Source: Calcarisporiella thermophila CBS 279.70
Taxonomy: Eukaryota > Calcarisporiellomycota
Assembly: GCF_041956535.1 (NCBI RefSeq)
Contig: NW_027192231.1
Location: 21,488 to 85,487 of the forward strand
Direction of reading: 5' to 3'
DNA: 64,000 nt
This document shows positions 45,840 through 57,968 of this stretch, one piece after another. The notes beneath the pieces are model-generated. The model worked only from the letters and a program-made list of their open reading frames with translations, searched no databases and was not told where the DNA came from. The stretch's first letter is position 1; every line of letters starts with the position of its first letter. The position numbers and the translations under genes are program-made.

Positions 45840-47087
45840 ATGTCTTCAGATGACAAGCCCCAATTCAAAAAGGTGTATGATTCGGCCCTATATCAGCCAA
45901 AAACTTTTAGAGGAGATCTCTTTGAAGATCCAGTCGATTGGATTGATCGTGTTGAGTTTCTCATGGCTTATCATGTATGGTCAGAACAAGAATGCATTAA
46001 GAAACTGAGAAATTATTGTAAGGATAGGGCTCAAGATTGGTACCTGGAGAATGTACCTGACCCAAATTTGCTTACCTTCAATGATTTCAAGGAAAGATTC
46101 CTCAAGAAATTCAGTTCAAACCTGTTTCTCAGCTGACGTGAAGAACTTGCGGCCCTGGATCAGCAACAGATGCAATCCGAATCCGTGGCAGATCTTGTCC
46201 TCGAGCTCTATGACCTTGCGAGAAAAACCATGATCAAGTCTGAAAAGCAAAAAGTTTCTCATTTCCTCCACGCTCTCAAAGAACCGTACAATCACAAAGT
46301 GAGCTCCAAGAAGCCTAAAACGTTCTTCAGAGCGGTGCAGCTTGCTCTCGATGAAGAAGAGAATGAAATAATGCGAAAACGCGGCAATGAGGATAGAGGC
46401 AACCCTCCGCACAAAGTTTTTTACGCTAAGCCGTACAGTCAGCGAAGAGTAGAGTCTGCTCTGGAAACACAAAGGATCACCGAAACTCATGGTTCGCATA
46501 TGCTTTCGACGCGTTCGAAAGATCACATGGATAGAATCGTGAAGAAGTTCAATGAGATTTCTACTGGCCTAATCGACTACTTTCACCACCCTCCATTGAA
46601 ACCTCCGAAAGTTTGCCACAAATGCAAGCGGAAGGGCCACACTGACCTCGACTGTATTAAGGGCGGCAGGAATGGGATTATGGCCCAGAGAGCTATGAGC
46701 GTTTTGCTTCCAAAATGCAGTGTTCGCGTTCTTGGAACCAAAACCTTAGGTGTGCTCTCAACGGGGATGGGAAATTCAGCGATCAGCGTCGAGTTTGCCA
46801 ACCGCTTAGGATTGGTGGATGACGAGTTTTTAGCCGAGTATAAAAAGATAAACACTGCAACTCATCTTATTACAAGTCTACCCATTGAAAAGCTTGGAGA
46901 AGTAACATATGTTGACGCCAAGTTGCTCCCATATTCATTTGATGATCTGGTGCTTGGAACTGACTGGCTCAACAATAATGGTGCTCTCGTTAAGTTATCT
47001 GAAGGAAAACTCCATCTTCGCAAGAGAGATACCGAGCACATTTTGCCCATCGTATGGGATGAGTATGCTAGTGATGCCGACAATTAA
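45840..47087 (+). pseudogene. Orphan retroelement gag/protease ORF with in-frame TGA
   Basis: One frame of 416 codons, open except for a single TGA at 46134-46136. The first part (about 1-98) has the retrotransposon gag look: YQPKTFRGD, DPVDWIDRVEF, KDRAQDWYLENV, FKERFLKKF. After the TGA the gag helices continue, then a perfect CCHC zinc knuckle (CHKCKRKGHTDLDC, Cys at codon 259) and a retropepsin-like segment ending LGTDWLNNNGA. The expected D-T-G active site reads S-T-G (codons 307-309), so the protease should be dead. No reverse transcriptase or integrase follows and no LTRs were seen. It is either a dead Ty3-like remnant or a domesticated gag-type gene; the otherwise clean frame makes the second option worth testing. 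Confidence 0.75.
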
Positions 47088-47785
47088 TTCCTCCAATTTG
47101 TGCATTTTTTCTCCCTGTTTTATCTTATTGAACATAATGAATTCGGAGTGCAGTATTTTATCTTATCATTGCTTGTCCTTGAGTTGCCTAACTCTCCACA
47201 CTATAGCTATCAAGTAGCGTGCTCGTTAAGCTAGATCTGCACCACCGTTAAAAATTTTTTTTTGCCGCTCAATTTTATGGCAACTTCCTCAAATGCAACC
47301 AGCTTATTTGCTTGGTAATTGCTTTTATATATGATTTAGGCTAAATGCCTACAAGAATTATGAGCCTTATTAGAGTTAAATATTCTATTATGAACTAATC
47401 TCTGCAATTGAAACCTATACGGGCCAAAGAGCGCCAAGCTCCTAATCTATATGATGATGGACTTGATTGTTATGACTTATCAGATCAAGTAAGCTCTACC
47501 TGAGGTGACCCTATGGTAAAAGGCACGAGCTAGCTTCCCCCTTTTTCTCGAGTGATTGTTCAGAAATGCGCTTCAAAATAACATAGGTAATACGTGTTTG
47601 ACCAATGCTAAACTAAAATCACGCTTTTCTCGACACCAGTGTTCACGTTTACGCGATTCAGCTCTACAGACTTGCTGAATAAACCGGGGATAAAAGCGCA
47701 ATTTTTATTACGAAGATAATTTACAATAGAAAATAATTGTTTGTATAAAGAGGAAAAACTGTAAGCTCTACTACTGAGTGTTTAT
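47088..47785. other. Intergenic, no gene seen
   Basis: Downstream of the gag-like ORF; no pol, integrase or LTR fragments recognised. Confidence 0.5.
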
Positions 47786-48293
47786 TTATATCTCGTGCTC
47801 AGCCAAGAGCATATTGGGTATCCCGTCTTTGATCGGATAGATGTGACCACAGTTAGGGCAAACCATCTTGCCTTGCATTACGTGAGTCTAAAATATACAA
47901 TATAGATTATCATCAAGTCTATTAACATCGAGAAACTAAAGCTGAAAGTCACCTCGAGGAGGATAGAGTGAACTGCCTTCAAAAAATCTTCATTCTCACT
48001 AGCATCCTCGGGAATGGATGCTGGGAGCGTTGTGATTCCGAGCTGTAGAAGCAAGTACAACATGGATATTAATAAAGCTATTATAAAACGCCGGGTATAG
48101 AGAAGTAACTCACTTCAGCTGCTGTCCGTACAAGTGCATCCCACTCTAGCCTTCCCAAGAAATTCGCCAGAAATTCCGGATTGAACTCGGCCTCTTGAAG
48201 TTCAACCTCGACATCCTCGAATCGTAACGGGAAATTGTTCGCATTACAGCCTTTGGCATGGCATTGGAGCATGTTATGAGTAATGAGCCGCAT
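47786..48293 (-). CDS. TRM112: Trm112, activator of tRNA/rRNA/eRF1 methyltransferases
   Basis: Exons 48293-48114, 48042-47953 and 47887-47786 total 372 bp, giving 123 aa, the usual Trm112 length. It begins [12 protein letters not shown], continues [40 protein letters not shown] (shown here as its parts FPLRF, EFNPEF and LEWDAL), then AVHSILLEV-like and ends [21 protein letters not shown]. The zinc-ribbon cysteines of the family are partly present: Cys in the first exon and the C-x2-C pair in the last. Trm112 stabilises Trm9, Trm11, Bud23 and Mtq2. The upstream frame extends to 48413 but has no family similarity. Confidence 0.94.
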
Positions 48294-48726
48294 GGTTTGT
48301 ATTGATATCCAATCTCGATTAGACAATTCTTTTTCGTACACTTTGTGGCCGTCGAAAAGATAAATATTGTGACTGCCTTCGATATTGAAAGGCTTGTTTA
48401 TTTTTTTTTTCAAATGCGAGTTCTCAAAAGGGTTCTATTAAATGGTTTGTTCTCTTTAAAAATAATAAGATATGAATATTATATAAAATATAACAAAGGA
48501 AAAGAGATAAAAAGCACTAAGTGTAGAAGTGAAATGTTCCAAACAGACATAGCTCACAGAGAGTAGGAGCATAAGAATAAAGGGGAAATGAGGGTGCATC
48601 GAGTCAAATGGAAAAAATACACACAGAACGTCATCTTCATATTCCCGAGTGGAAAGAAAAACGTTGCTAAGAGAATATATAACAGAATTGTATGTATTTT
48701 CTTCTTTCCGATAAAACGGTAAGTGT
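48294..48726. other. Intergenic, no gene seen
   Basis: Short AT-rich spacer between PP4 (3' end) and TRM112 (5' end), both on the minus strand. Confidence 0.5.
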
Positions 48727-50004
48727 TTATAGAAAATAGGTAGGCGCTGGCTTTTTGGCAGGTATTCCTCTTGCATCCTACAAGATGAGTTCAGTATGGT
48801 ATTCAATGATTAGGTATCGGCCAAAAAAGAGGATCCCCAATTACCTGAGGAGCTGCTTCGAAAATTTTATAATTTTTATTCAATGCGTCATCGAGCTCTA
48901 GTATAGCCGCTACATTCCCGCATCTGTAACAATAATTTGGCGCTGACCAAACCGTCACTATCGTATCGTTGAACATGAGGCGATAACCCTCCATTACCAG
49001 CTGGTGGGCGCGAGCAATAAGTTCAAGATTATTTGTGTGCAAAAACTGAAGATGAAAAAGAGGAGGAAGTTATTATAAGTGCATAAAATGCAAAATAGAT
49101 TCTAAAAAAAGAAAGTTACCGCTTGGACAACATCTCCTCCAAAGAGGTAACCTGCTCCACGCGGACTTAAACCCCACCCATCAATCTCGTCTGGATCAGA
49201 CCATAGCAAGTCGCACATTGCCCCATCGTGAGGCACTTCCTGTTTTCTATCAATTGTTCGAATCTAGTGGACCAGAAAAGTCAACCTTGGTGCAGAATAG
49301 AAGGAAATCAGGCATGCATACCTGATCAAGGGTGTTAATTGAGGGTGAAAGTCCACCGTGTACACAGAAGATGCGATCGTCGATGATAGCTGAGAGCGAA
49401 AGGTAGTCAAATATTTCGCAGCACCAGCGCCACACATTCGCCGAGCCATATTTTCTAACACACTCATCATAAAACCCATAAACCTGTGTAATTTGACGGG
49501 ACTCATGGTTGCCTCGAATAAGTGTGATGCGGTCAGGATAGCGAACTTTTAAAGCAAGGAGAAGAAGGAAGGTTTCGACACTATAGAATCCTCGATCCAC
49601 AAAATCCCCCATGAAAAGGTAATTAGTGTCGGGGCATTCACCACCGACTTTAAAAAGTTCTTTGAGATCGTAGAATTGGCCGTGAATATCTCCGCATATC
49701 TAATAATGAAATCGATTGTTAAAAAGGTTTCAGCGAGGCAAAGTCGAACTGTGGGTCATTACCGTTACGGGAGCATCGATTCTTTGTACATTACTTTCCT
49801 CAACCAGAATCTCTCGCGCTTTTTGGCACAGCTCCTTAACCTCGCTCTCCTTGATCAGCTCGCAGCGCCGAAGCTGCTCGATCTGTCTAAAATAGGAAAA
49901 AAAAAAATCAATTTATAAAAATCACAAGTAGGAAATATCGTGGCAAAACACATCAAAGATGAGAAATAAATGACAACTAACCGATCTAAATCCCCTGTAC
50001 CCAT
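48727..50004 (-). CDS. PPH3: Serine/threonine protein phosphatase 4 catalytic subunit
   Basis: Exons 50004-49982, 49886-49763, 49699-49322, 49263-49120, 49045-48845 and 48777-48727 total 921 bp, giving 306 aa (human PP4C is 307). The tiny first exon codes [11 protein letters not shown] motifs are intact: GDIHG, GDFVDRG, RGNHESR, HGG and the [11 protein letters not shown] loop. PP4 rather than PP2A or PP6 is indicated by [21 protein letters not shown] and the end [15 protein letters not shown], which closes with the methylatable YFL tail of PP2A-like enzymes. PP4 dephosphorylates DNA-damage, centrosome and nutrient-signalling targets in the nucleus and cytoplasm. It is divergent from the dynactin gene with 271 bp between the start codons. 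Confidence 0.96.
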
Positions 50005-50275
50005 TAAAAAAAAACAAAAAGGCAAACGACCAGACCAAGATTATAAAGACGTTGCGATGATCAACGGGAGCAAGGAAGAGATAGGGTAATTTGATACATC
50101 TCAACCAAATCAGATGAGACGAATCAACAAGCCGCATTTTTGACTGCTTTTGGAGTAAAGTATTATCAGGTTCAAAATTCTCTACGTGTTTTCTGAGAGA
50201 TCATCTGTTCCATACTTATCATTATTATCACCTGTAATTAATTTAGAGTTGCAATAGAGCGTGTGCTAGTTCGCC
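50005..50275. promoter_or_regulatory. Shared divergent promoter region of PPH3 and dynactin p150
   Basis: 271 bp separate the two ATGs, so both promoters must lie here or in 5' leaders. No clear TATA box on either side. Confidence 0.5.
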
Positions 50276-53200
50276 ATGGCAGGCGAGCGTTCATCATTTC
50301 CCCCCGCACCCCATCGTGCATCGCTTGTTGGTCAGACATCCACTCAACTCCCACCTCAGTTCACCATTGGCAAGCGCGTTGAAGTGCAGGGCAAACAGGG
50401 AACTATTCGATATGTAGGGACAACTTCATTTGCACCCGGAAATTGGGTCGGTGTTGAACTGGATGAGCCTGCTGGGAAAAATAATGGTGTCGTGCAAGGA
50501 AGACGTTATTTTATGTGCAAAGAGAATTATGGAGTTTTCGTCCGTTCTTCTCAGATCAAAATCGTGGAAGAATCTCTGCAACAGACACCACTAAGACAGC
50601 AGGAAAAAGAAAAAGAGAACATTACAAGTACTTCAGAGAGAAGGCTGAGTATGAGGGCGCAGACGCCCGAGAGACGATTGCCTGCTCGTACTCGTATGTC
50701 AATTGGAGGTGCCCCTCCAACTCTTGAACGGACTGCAGATAGGAGAATGTCAATGGAGCCGAGAGCTGGTCGGGTCACCCCAGTAAGATCTTCTCTTCCT
50801 CCACCAGCTCCTTCTGCTACATCCTCTGCTTTATCCAATTCTTCATCTACTCCTAAATCCCCCGCTTCAATTTCCCCTAAGCCTGCTTCAGTTCCTTCTT
50901 CACCTGCACCCGCTACTCCTACTCTACCTCAGACCGCTGAATCACCGGACACTTCCGCTTCCAAGAAGGAACAGGAGCAGAAGCAGGAAGAGGTACAGGA
51001 AACTGAGGAGGCTCAAACGAGCTCCTTATATGATATGACTTCTCCCCAAAAATTTGCTCCAGCTACGCCGGTATCTACAAGCGAAAAGGTGTATATAGGA
51101 TCTGTCAAAATGAAATATTTGATCGGTTATTCATATGCTATCATATATTTTTTATTTATTTAGATGGTTCCCTTTAAGGATTATGAGGAACTCCGCATGA
51201 AGCTTAAATTCCTTCAGAACAAACGTGCCGAAGACCGCGAAAAAATTCGCGGAAGTGAACAGACTGTTGAGGAGGCCGAGAAATTGCGCGCTATACATAA
51301 TAAACTTCAGGCAAAGCTTAACGAACTTCAGCAAGAATTGCGTGAAACTAAGCATCAGCTTAAAGATGCACTCAATGAGAGTGAGCAGCTGGAAATCAAG
51401 TATGGGGAGGCTATGGATTCGCTTGAGAGCGTGACGCTTGATCGCGAGATGGCGGAAGAGAGGGCGGAAAACTTGCAGCAGGAAGTTGAAGTTTTAAAGG
51501 AGCGCCTTGAAGAGATGGCTGTGAATCTTGAAGTGTATAAGAAAGAAGCTGGTGGGTACACTATTAAATGCTTTGAAAATCCATTTTTGAATTTTATTTC
51601 CTCTTTCTATTGTAGATTTGACTAGTCAAGCAGTTTCTTCTGGTGGAGATGAAATTCGTTCAACACTCGAGTTTATACAGCTGGAGAAACAAAATGAGCG
51701 ACTAAAAGACGCACTTGTCCGGTATGTTCATAAATATATATGTGTATGTGTATTATAATATTATTTAATGTTCGAAACTTTTTTAGCCTGCGTGATGTTT
51801 CTACTGAACAAGAGTCCGAGTTGAATAAAAAAATACGCCAATTAGAAAAGGATGTTGGGCTCTTGCAAGATTATCAAGGTATCGTATATTGATCATTTGT
51901 ATTCTTTTCCATTCAAATTCAATTGACTCTGCGTGATGTAAAGAACAAAACGAAAAGCTCAAGGAATCACTCCAGAATTCAGAAAATCAGATCGAAGATC
52001 TGAAAGAACGCCTGGAGGATGCTTTAGGAGCTGAAGAAATGATTGAGCATCTGACAGAAAAGAATTTAGCACTAGGAGAAGTAAAAGTCTGATTTTAATG
52101 TACCATTTTTTTCCGCTATAACACTCTTATTTCTCTATCAGAAAATTGAAGAAATGCGCAAGACCATTGAGGATTTAGAAGAACTCAAAGAGCTTAACGA
52201 CCAGTTAGAAGAGGATCATGTGGAGAACGAGAAACAGCTGCAGCAGGAAATTGGTATAGTATGGAATACACACCTTTGTTTGCAAATTACTTTAAAATTT
52301 ATTTGTTCATCGTTATAGACCATAAGGATATGCTGCTTCGTGAGCAACAGCAGCGTATCAAATCCCTAGAAGATACAAATGCAGACTATCAGAACACAAT
52401 CTCACAATTCCGCAACCTTGTAGGGAACTTGCAAAGGTTTGGATAATTAATCTATGGCAATTTCCACTGGAATATCTGATTCGAGTCATTGCTTAGTGAT
52501 CTTAATGAGCTTCGACAGAAAGAGCAGCTTCATGTTGAGGAGTCCAAGAACCTCATGAACCAATCGCAGTCGCTGCTAAGCCTAAACATGAAGCTGCAAT
52601 CAACCGCCCTTAAAGCCCAGGCAAAGGCAATCGACCTGGAGCTGAGACGATTAGATGCACAACAGGCTACAGAACATTTATCCTATATTCAAGTATGAGC
52701 AATTTCATTTATATCAGTCATTCATATAAAGGTATTTAAATGGTCTTTTCACTAGGCTTACCTGCCCGAGGCATTTTTCAAGACTGAAAATGATTCAATT
52801 CGCTGTCTTCTCCTTTTCGGTCGCCTTGCCTTCAAGGCCGAATTGATCGTGGATCAATGGGACCAGAAGTATAATATCAGCGAAAGACTCTCTACGATGG
52901 ATATTCCTGAAGAGCTTGTGAGTGTATGTGAAGCGCGACAGAAAATGGCAATGGTAGCGGATTTGGCGAAAACAATGAGCATATTTGTTGGCCGGTGTTC
53001 AACAGATCAATTTTTAAAGATGGGGCAGGTTTATTTGGATGTGATTGGAACGGAAAGAAAGTAAGCGATAATATTCTGTTCTTTCGCACACATTTTACTA
53101 ATGCCTCTTAATTTAATCAGATTGGACGGCTTTATGAGTCTATTACGAAACGAGGAGTTAAAAGCTTCTGACTGTTGTGCAGATCTACAAAGGTATTCGA

Positions 53201-54890
53201 TTCACTTTTCCTTTAGTTGGGACTTTCTACTGATATTTGACATTTTTTAGAATCATTGGTCAACTCTCGCATCTCATTGATCTACACGCCATCGGCTTCA
53301 AACAATGTGAACTCCAGCAGTTATACGGTTATATGCATGCAACAGACTTGCTTGCCGATACGATATCCGTTAACCTCTTGTTTACGAAGCAATATATACA
53401 ATCGGTTGGGCGCGAACAAGGTGGGACAACCGTTTTAATTTTTTCAAGCTCACTTACAAGAAAACTAATCCTCTCGGTTGCTAGAATTAAACATTGGAGA
53501 GAATTCTGAGCAGTTTGAAAACGAATTTATTCAACCGCTCTCCAAGCTTGCCTCTCAAGCAATTTCTGCTAAGGCTATAGCTCGAAAGATCCTTCGTCAC
53601 ATGGATGAAATTCGTTCTAATTCACTCACCTTCAAACAGGAAGTGACACCACGTTTCAAGGAATCGTACCAAATCTGCCTCAAACTTGCACAATTTGCGC
53701 AGCAGATATTCAGCGGAATACCTCCACTCATTAGTGAATCTAAGCTAGCAGAAAAGCGCATAATTCCATTTGCGCTTATACAGCAACTTGTCTTCAAATG
53801 TACGGAGGCTACTCTCGGAATTGAAGAGAATCTCTTATTTGACGGTGGAGCGAAAATAATATCCGATTTACGAGACGATCTCGGAAAAATCAGTGAAGAT
53901 ATAGTAGATGAGAATCAAGTTGAACCCGTCCAGGTTACCGAGGCACCCTGGATTCAGAGAGCGTGCGACTTGAAAGCAGAAACGGTCGTGAATGAGGATA
54001 TAGAGCGTAAAGTCCAACTGCTGAACGAAGAGATCATGAAACTGCTGAGAGATATTAAACTCAAGGATCAAGCGTTGCAAGAATCACAAATCAAAATTGA
54101 ACTTCTACAGAAGCGATATGAGACGTTAAAACAACAGGTGGATCTCGCGAACCAAGTACAGAACGACCTCGAGCGCTCCCGTGGGCAGGAGAAGGCATAC
54201 GAAGAGGCGCTAGAAACCTTGCATGCAGACCTGGACAGCCTGGAGAAAGAAAATGCACAGCTTAAACGATTAGCGCAGAAAATAGAGAGTCAGGTGTCAT
54301 CTCCTGCAGGAAAACGCAGGAACGCCATTGACGAATTAAGTGATACATCGGATCCCTCTGTAAGAGAATTCTATGCCTCTCAATTAGAGACCCTCATGAC
54401 TGCGGTGCGCTATCTTCGTCAAGAGGCTGCGCAACTCCGTGCACGACAAGTTGCATCCAATCTTCAACTCGATCGGGACCTACTGCAACCTGCGCGTATT
54501 TCCAAAAAATCCTCCCCCTCAAGTAACACATCACCTACCCCCGCCACCCCTACTGCCACCACTGGACTTGGTATCATTGGTGCAGTATTCTCTCCACCGG
54601 AGCCACAGCAAGCAGCGAGTGACGAATGGAATAACTGCAGGCAGGAAACACGCTCCTTACTTCGTGACGCGAGGGAATGGACAGCAAACTTGCGGGTTGT
54701 TGATCTGACACTTAGTGGAGTTTCAGGTGGCGATGTCAAAGAAAGAACTGAGACGACAAAGTGGAAATCATACAAGAAAACCTCAGAATACCAATACAGA
54801 GAGCAAAGAGCATTATTAAATTCATTCAAAGAACGTCACAGCACAATCAAAGGAAAGCTTCAGCAGTTAGCTACAACCAAATGTTTTTAA
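50276..54890 (+). CDS. DCTN1: Dynactin subunit 1 (p150Glued / Nip100), 12 exons
   Basis: Exons: 50276-51088, 51164-51551, 51616-51721, 51787-51878, 51944-52080, 52142-52253, 52319-52436, 52497-52692, 52756-53060, 53121-53192, 53251-53420, 53485-54890; sum 3915 bp, giving 1304 aa (human 1278). The CAP-Gly domain (about 26-95) has GTIRYVGTTSFAPGNWVGVELDEPAGKNNG-type sequence (parts: GNWVGVELD, GKNNG, GVFVRSSQI). A basic Ser/Pro/Arg-rich stretch follows (100-260), then long coiled coils (about 275-520), the dynactin domain beginning AYLPEAFFK, and more coiled coil to the C-terminus. It links dynein to cargo and microtubule ends. The CAP-Gly binding motif reads GKNNG, as in other p150 proteins. 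All 11 introns are GT-AG and 46-84 bp apart from small variations. Confidence 0.95.
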
Positions 54891-55333
54891 TTAGGTACAA
54901 ATATTTTTGTTATTTTTTTCTCTCAATTACGAAGCGATTCTTGCAGATTATTTTAAATAAAGATATCCCTTATGAGGTTACTATCACCGGATGTTGAAAT
55001 TTACCGACTAGTTAATTCACGCAATTGGATATTGCCTCACGATTGCTTTTATTAACTACTTAGGATTTTTCTTCTGCCAACAATGCCAATAATAAAGCTT
55101 ATAAAGTAAAACAACAAAGATTACCAAGCGAAATACCAGATATATATTGTTTAAATAACCGACCTCTACCCACACTTTACTCTTTTGTATATCATTTAAC
55201 GATCACATTATTAATCAATAATTAACTAATCAGCAAAAATTACTGCCCTTTATTATTTTTTGACCCGTGTTGGGTCTTTATTCCTAAACAAAACTATTAT
55301 AATAAGAATTTTGTCAGTGTAACAAAAAATATC
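54891..55333. other. Intergenic, no gene seen
   Basis: Dynactin 3' flank; AT-rich. The T-rich stretch just left of the tRNA (about 55325-55332, read on the minus strand) serves as its Pol III terminator. Confidence 0.5.
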
Positions 55334-55405
55334 GGGCTCAACTGGGAATTGAACCCAGGACCTCTCCCACCCTAAGGGAGAATTATACCACTAAACCATT
55401 GAGCC
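55334..55405 (-). tRNA. tRNA-Pro (AGG)
   Basis: 72 nt. The acceptor stem GGCTCAA/TTGAGCC pairs fully, the anticodon arm CTCCC-TTAGGGT-GGGAG gives anticodon AGG, and the T arm reads CTGGG-TTCAATT-CCCAG. A T run (ATTTTTTG) follows on the minus strand as a Pol III terminator. No intron. Confidence 0.93.
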
Positions 55406-55539
55406 TACTTTGATTTGTTGGAGTTTGAGTCATATATTAGCTATCAAAATAATATTCAAACTCCGAGTTCTAACTAGGGAATGGAATGATGCCCCATGAA
55501 AGAAAACATATCTTTAGTCATGATGCGAGGTGGAAAGTA

Positions 55540-56033
55540 GCAGAGTTCAGATGGTAGATGGTACCATCCAATTTGGAACATAGAACCCTGAGGTGGAGAC
55601 TTCTAAAGCATAAGCTAGTGACAGGAAAAACCACTAGTAAATGGATAGGTGAGCCAAGCACCTGCAGAAGATACAACTCGGACACACCCAAAACAATAAA
55701 TAATGCATACTTTGACTGCTCGGCAATTGCAAAACTGTGGCAGAGGGATGACTCTATCGTTTCGCCGATAGCGAGAATACCAATGCACCAATCGTCAAGA
55801 GAAGAAAAACTGTTCGGAACAGAATATAGAGCACTCCTCACAAAGCGGAAGTTGCCATGATAGCACAAGACATAGCCATTTGGATTATACATCGTTTAAA
55901 TTGGAAATCGTGTGGAACACAGTAACCCTGAACCCATCCTCAGTCAAGAAATAATTCGGCCAAGCGCTTTAAATGACCAAAAGATCCAATCTGTGGGCAG
56001 CGAACCAAAATAAAATAAAATAAAATAAATAAA
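55540..56033 (+). mobile_element. 3' end of a degenerate LINE (non-LTR retrotransposon)
   Basis: The frame at 55558-55860 reads as the C-terminal zinc-binding part of LINE reverse transcriptases: a C-x-x-Y (normally C-x2-C), then TINNAYFDCSAIAKLW in place of the usual ET.EH.FFDC..A..LW. Two of the four zinc ligands are lost, so it is decayed. The element ends in a simple tail of AAAAT units at 56006-56033. The 5' part of the element was not found. Confidence 0.7.
56006..56033. repeat. (AAAAT)n tail
   Basis: Four to five AAAAT/AAATA units, the kind of tail left by LINE-driven insertion. Confidence 0.75.
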
Positions 56034-56679
56034 GAGGAGCACCTCACAGAGGTATGGGAAGAGATAGACTGGCAAACAAGCCAGAAACTCCAATAGAGAC
56101 ATAGAGTCATTCTTCCAGCTCCACAATGTTCACCTTTTCTACTCTATTCTGTCCTTTTCACCTTCACCACCACCGTCATACAACTCATCCCTTTAGTTTC
56201 CTTTAATTTTTTTCCCCATTTTTCTCACATTTTTTTCTTTCTATATCTATTTCTATTCCTTCCTTCTCCCTTCCTTCCCCAGATGCCAACCCTTTATACA
56301 TATCTACATCTCATTACACAGATGTTCTAATGTTCCTCAGATTCCCCTCCAATTTACTTGTACTTATCAAGGGTAGGTGATGAGCAAAACCTGGGTGATT
56401 TTGGCGTAGCAGTCTATCCTATTCCTATCTACATAGGACTTAATAGATAAAGAGTCCATAGTTATAAAAAAAGAGGATGTGATTGTGTAGTTGACTCTTC
56501 TAGGAATCCCCAAGATAACAGTAGGTGTTTGGATCTCGCCTTTCCCACCAGTATTCATTTATTTTTTGTAGCTGCTATCCACTTGACGTTTGGCGCGATT
56601 ACCAAATTGATCAATATTTGTGTCTTAATTACTTTTAACAATAATATGGTTTCTGCTGATTGATCAAAAAGATACTAAT
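56034..56679. other. Intergenic/repeat debris, pyrimidine-rich
   Basis: A C/T-rich stretch at 56120-56290 and a motif-less 63-codon ORF at 56367-56558 (minus). Probably further retroelement debris. TGATTGATCAAAAA near 56659 resembles the junction at 59332-59352. Confidence 0.4.
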
Positions 56680-56895
56680 AGCGAAGCCATTGTTATAAGA
56701 GCCGAATCGCTAGGTTGTGGGTTCGGTTCCTGCAGGCTACACCTGCCCAAAAAAGTTTGAAGGTTTTTCTCGTGATTCAATAGTAATCAATAGTATAGCA
56801 ATAAGCAACTAATATCAAGCGTGTACAAAATAGATAGTTAAAAATTCTTAGGACAAGTCCAAATACAAAAACGCAGGGCCAGGGGCAATATTTTG
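56680..56895 (+). mobile_element. tRNA-derived SINE, family 1, copy A
   Basis: The head carries a tRNA-like T arm/B box (GGGTTCGGTTCC at 56719-56730). The body (56780-56890) matches the element at 58883-59117 on the other strand: shared strings include GAGCCGAATC, AATATCAAGCG and AAAATAGATAG. The 5' part of the tRNA head is truncated or too diverged to recognise an A box. Confidence 0.75.
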
Positions 56896-57545
56896 ACGGT
56901 TTTGACGTTACAAACCTTTTTGAAATTTTTCTTCTTATCAGGGGTGTCCTCATACGGGCTTGCATTGAAGTTTATATTGAGAGCCTTCATTTTTCTCCAT
57001 AAAATAAAGAGAGTCATGATAGCTCAAATCTCCAGGGCGGACGAATACTTCTTACTAAAAGAGGTGATCGTAAAAGTGAATCTATATAAAGATTTGTTAA
57101 ATGTGGTAACAAACTGCTGTTACTATGTGGGCAATTGAAAGCTAAATATGCTTTTTAAATTTAAACTCGACTATTTTTTCCCGATGAAAATCATTTAATC
57201 ATTTAGGAAAATGCAAAGAGTTGTTCGCGTGAGAGAAATTCCTTAATAAACAATTGCAAACATGGCTGGATCTGTGAAACCATGTAGTCGAAAAACTAAA
57301 GCAGGGGGTAGAATCACCAATGCTATGAAACCCCCTTTTAGAAAAGGAATGAAAATCCTGTGCTAAAATATACAAACAATTTTCGAGGAAGATTACATGG
57401 ACTAGTAAAATTTGTGGCAATGCTACCAAATAATATTCGTTTTTGGCTATTTAAACTGGCTCAATATATTGGAATATAACTGCTTGCCACTATTTTCAAA
57501 ACAAAACCTAACTGCCACAGCCACATCACATGGTCTCGATTAAGT
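56896..57545. other. Intergenic, no gene seen
   Basis: No motif in the short ORFs on either strand; lies between the SINE copy and the secreted gene at 57603. Confidence 0.45.
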
Positions 57546-57553
57546 TATAAAAA
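57546..57553 (+). promoter_or_regulatory. TATA box
   Basis: TATAAAAA 57 bp before the ATG at 57603, followed by a CT-rich TTCTCTTTTTTC segment. Confidence 0.5.
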
Positions 57554-57602
57554 GGATTTCTCTTTTTTCAATCTTGTATTATCATCTCCCGTTATCTTAA
57601 CA

Positions 57603-57968
57603 ATGCATATTTTAATCCTCATAATTGCCATTTCGAGTATTATTATTGGCACTGTAGATTGTGCTGCGACTTGTGGTGGATTTCCGCAAGCTAGCGTTGT
57701 AGACGCAACTAAGCTTATAGATAATCACATAGGCGATGGACGCGTAGCTCCAATATTCAACGGACAAGCTATAATAATGCTTAATTCTGCAAGTATAGTC
57801 ACGAAATATAATTCTGGGCAAGCTCCAGTTACCTTTGACTATTTAGCACGAAGAGGGCAAGCGATTTTAGATGCATGCGAAAATGGAAGTTTACTATCAG
57901 GATTTGTCCCAGACATTAACTTTGGCAGAACCTGTCTTTTAAAATCAGACTCGAGCTCTCTTTGTTAA
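57603..57968 (+). CDS. Small secreted protein, effector-like (121 aa)
   Basis: A single-exon ORF from an ATG with a strong signal peptide (about 1-20, MHILILIIAISSIIIG), then Cys at 20 and 24, DAC near residue 92, RTC near 111 and a final SLC. The order DATKLIDNHIGDGRV, AIIMLNSASIVTKYN and an Ala/Gly-rich helix before DACENG is loosely like the Ecp2/Hce2 group of fungal secreted proteins, but I cannot establish membership. A TATA box is well placed. It is surrounded by SINE and LINE remnants on both sides, a setting typical of fast-evolving secreted genes. Function unknown. Confidence 0.65.
   Translation: MHILILIIAISSIIIGTVDCAATCGGFPQASVVDATKLIDNHIGDGRVAPIFNGQAIIMLNSASIVTKYNSGQAPVTFDYLARRGQAILDACENGSLLSGFVPDINFGRTCLLKSDSSSLC

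Noticed and set aside
46120-46170. Frameshift between the two gag ORF parts
   Set aside because: Both parts are in the same frame; the break is a single TGA, not a frameshift.
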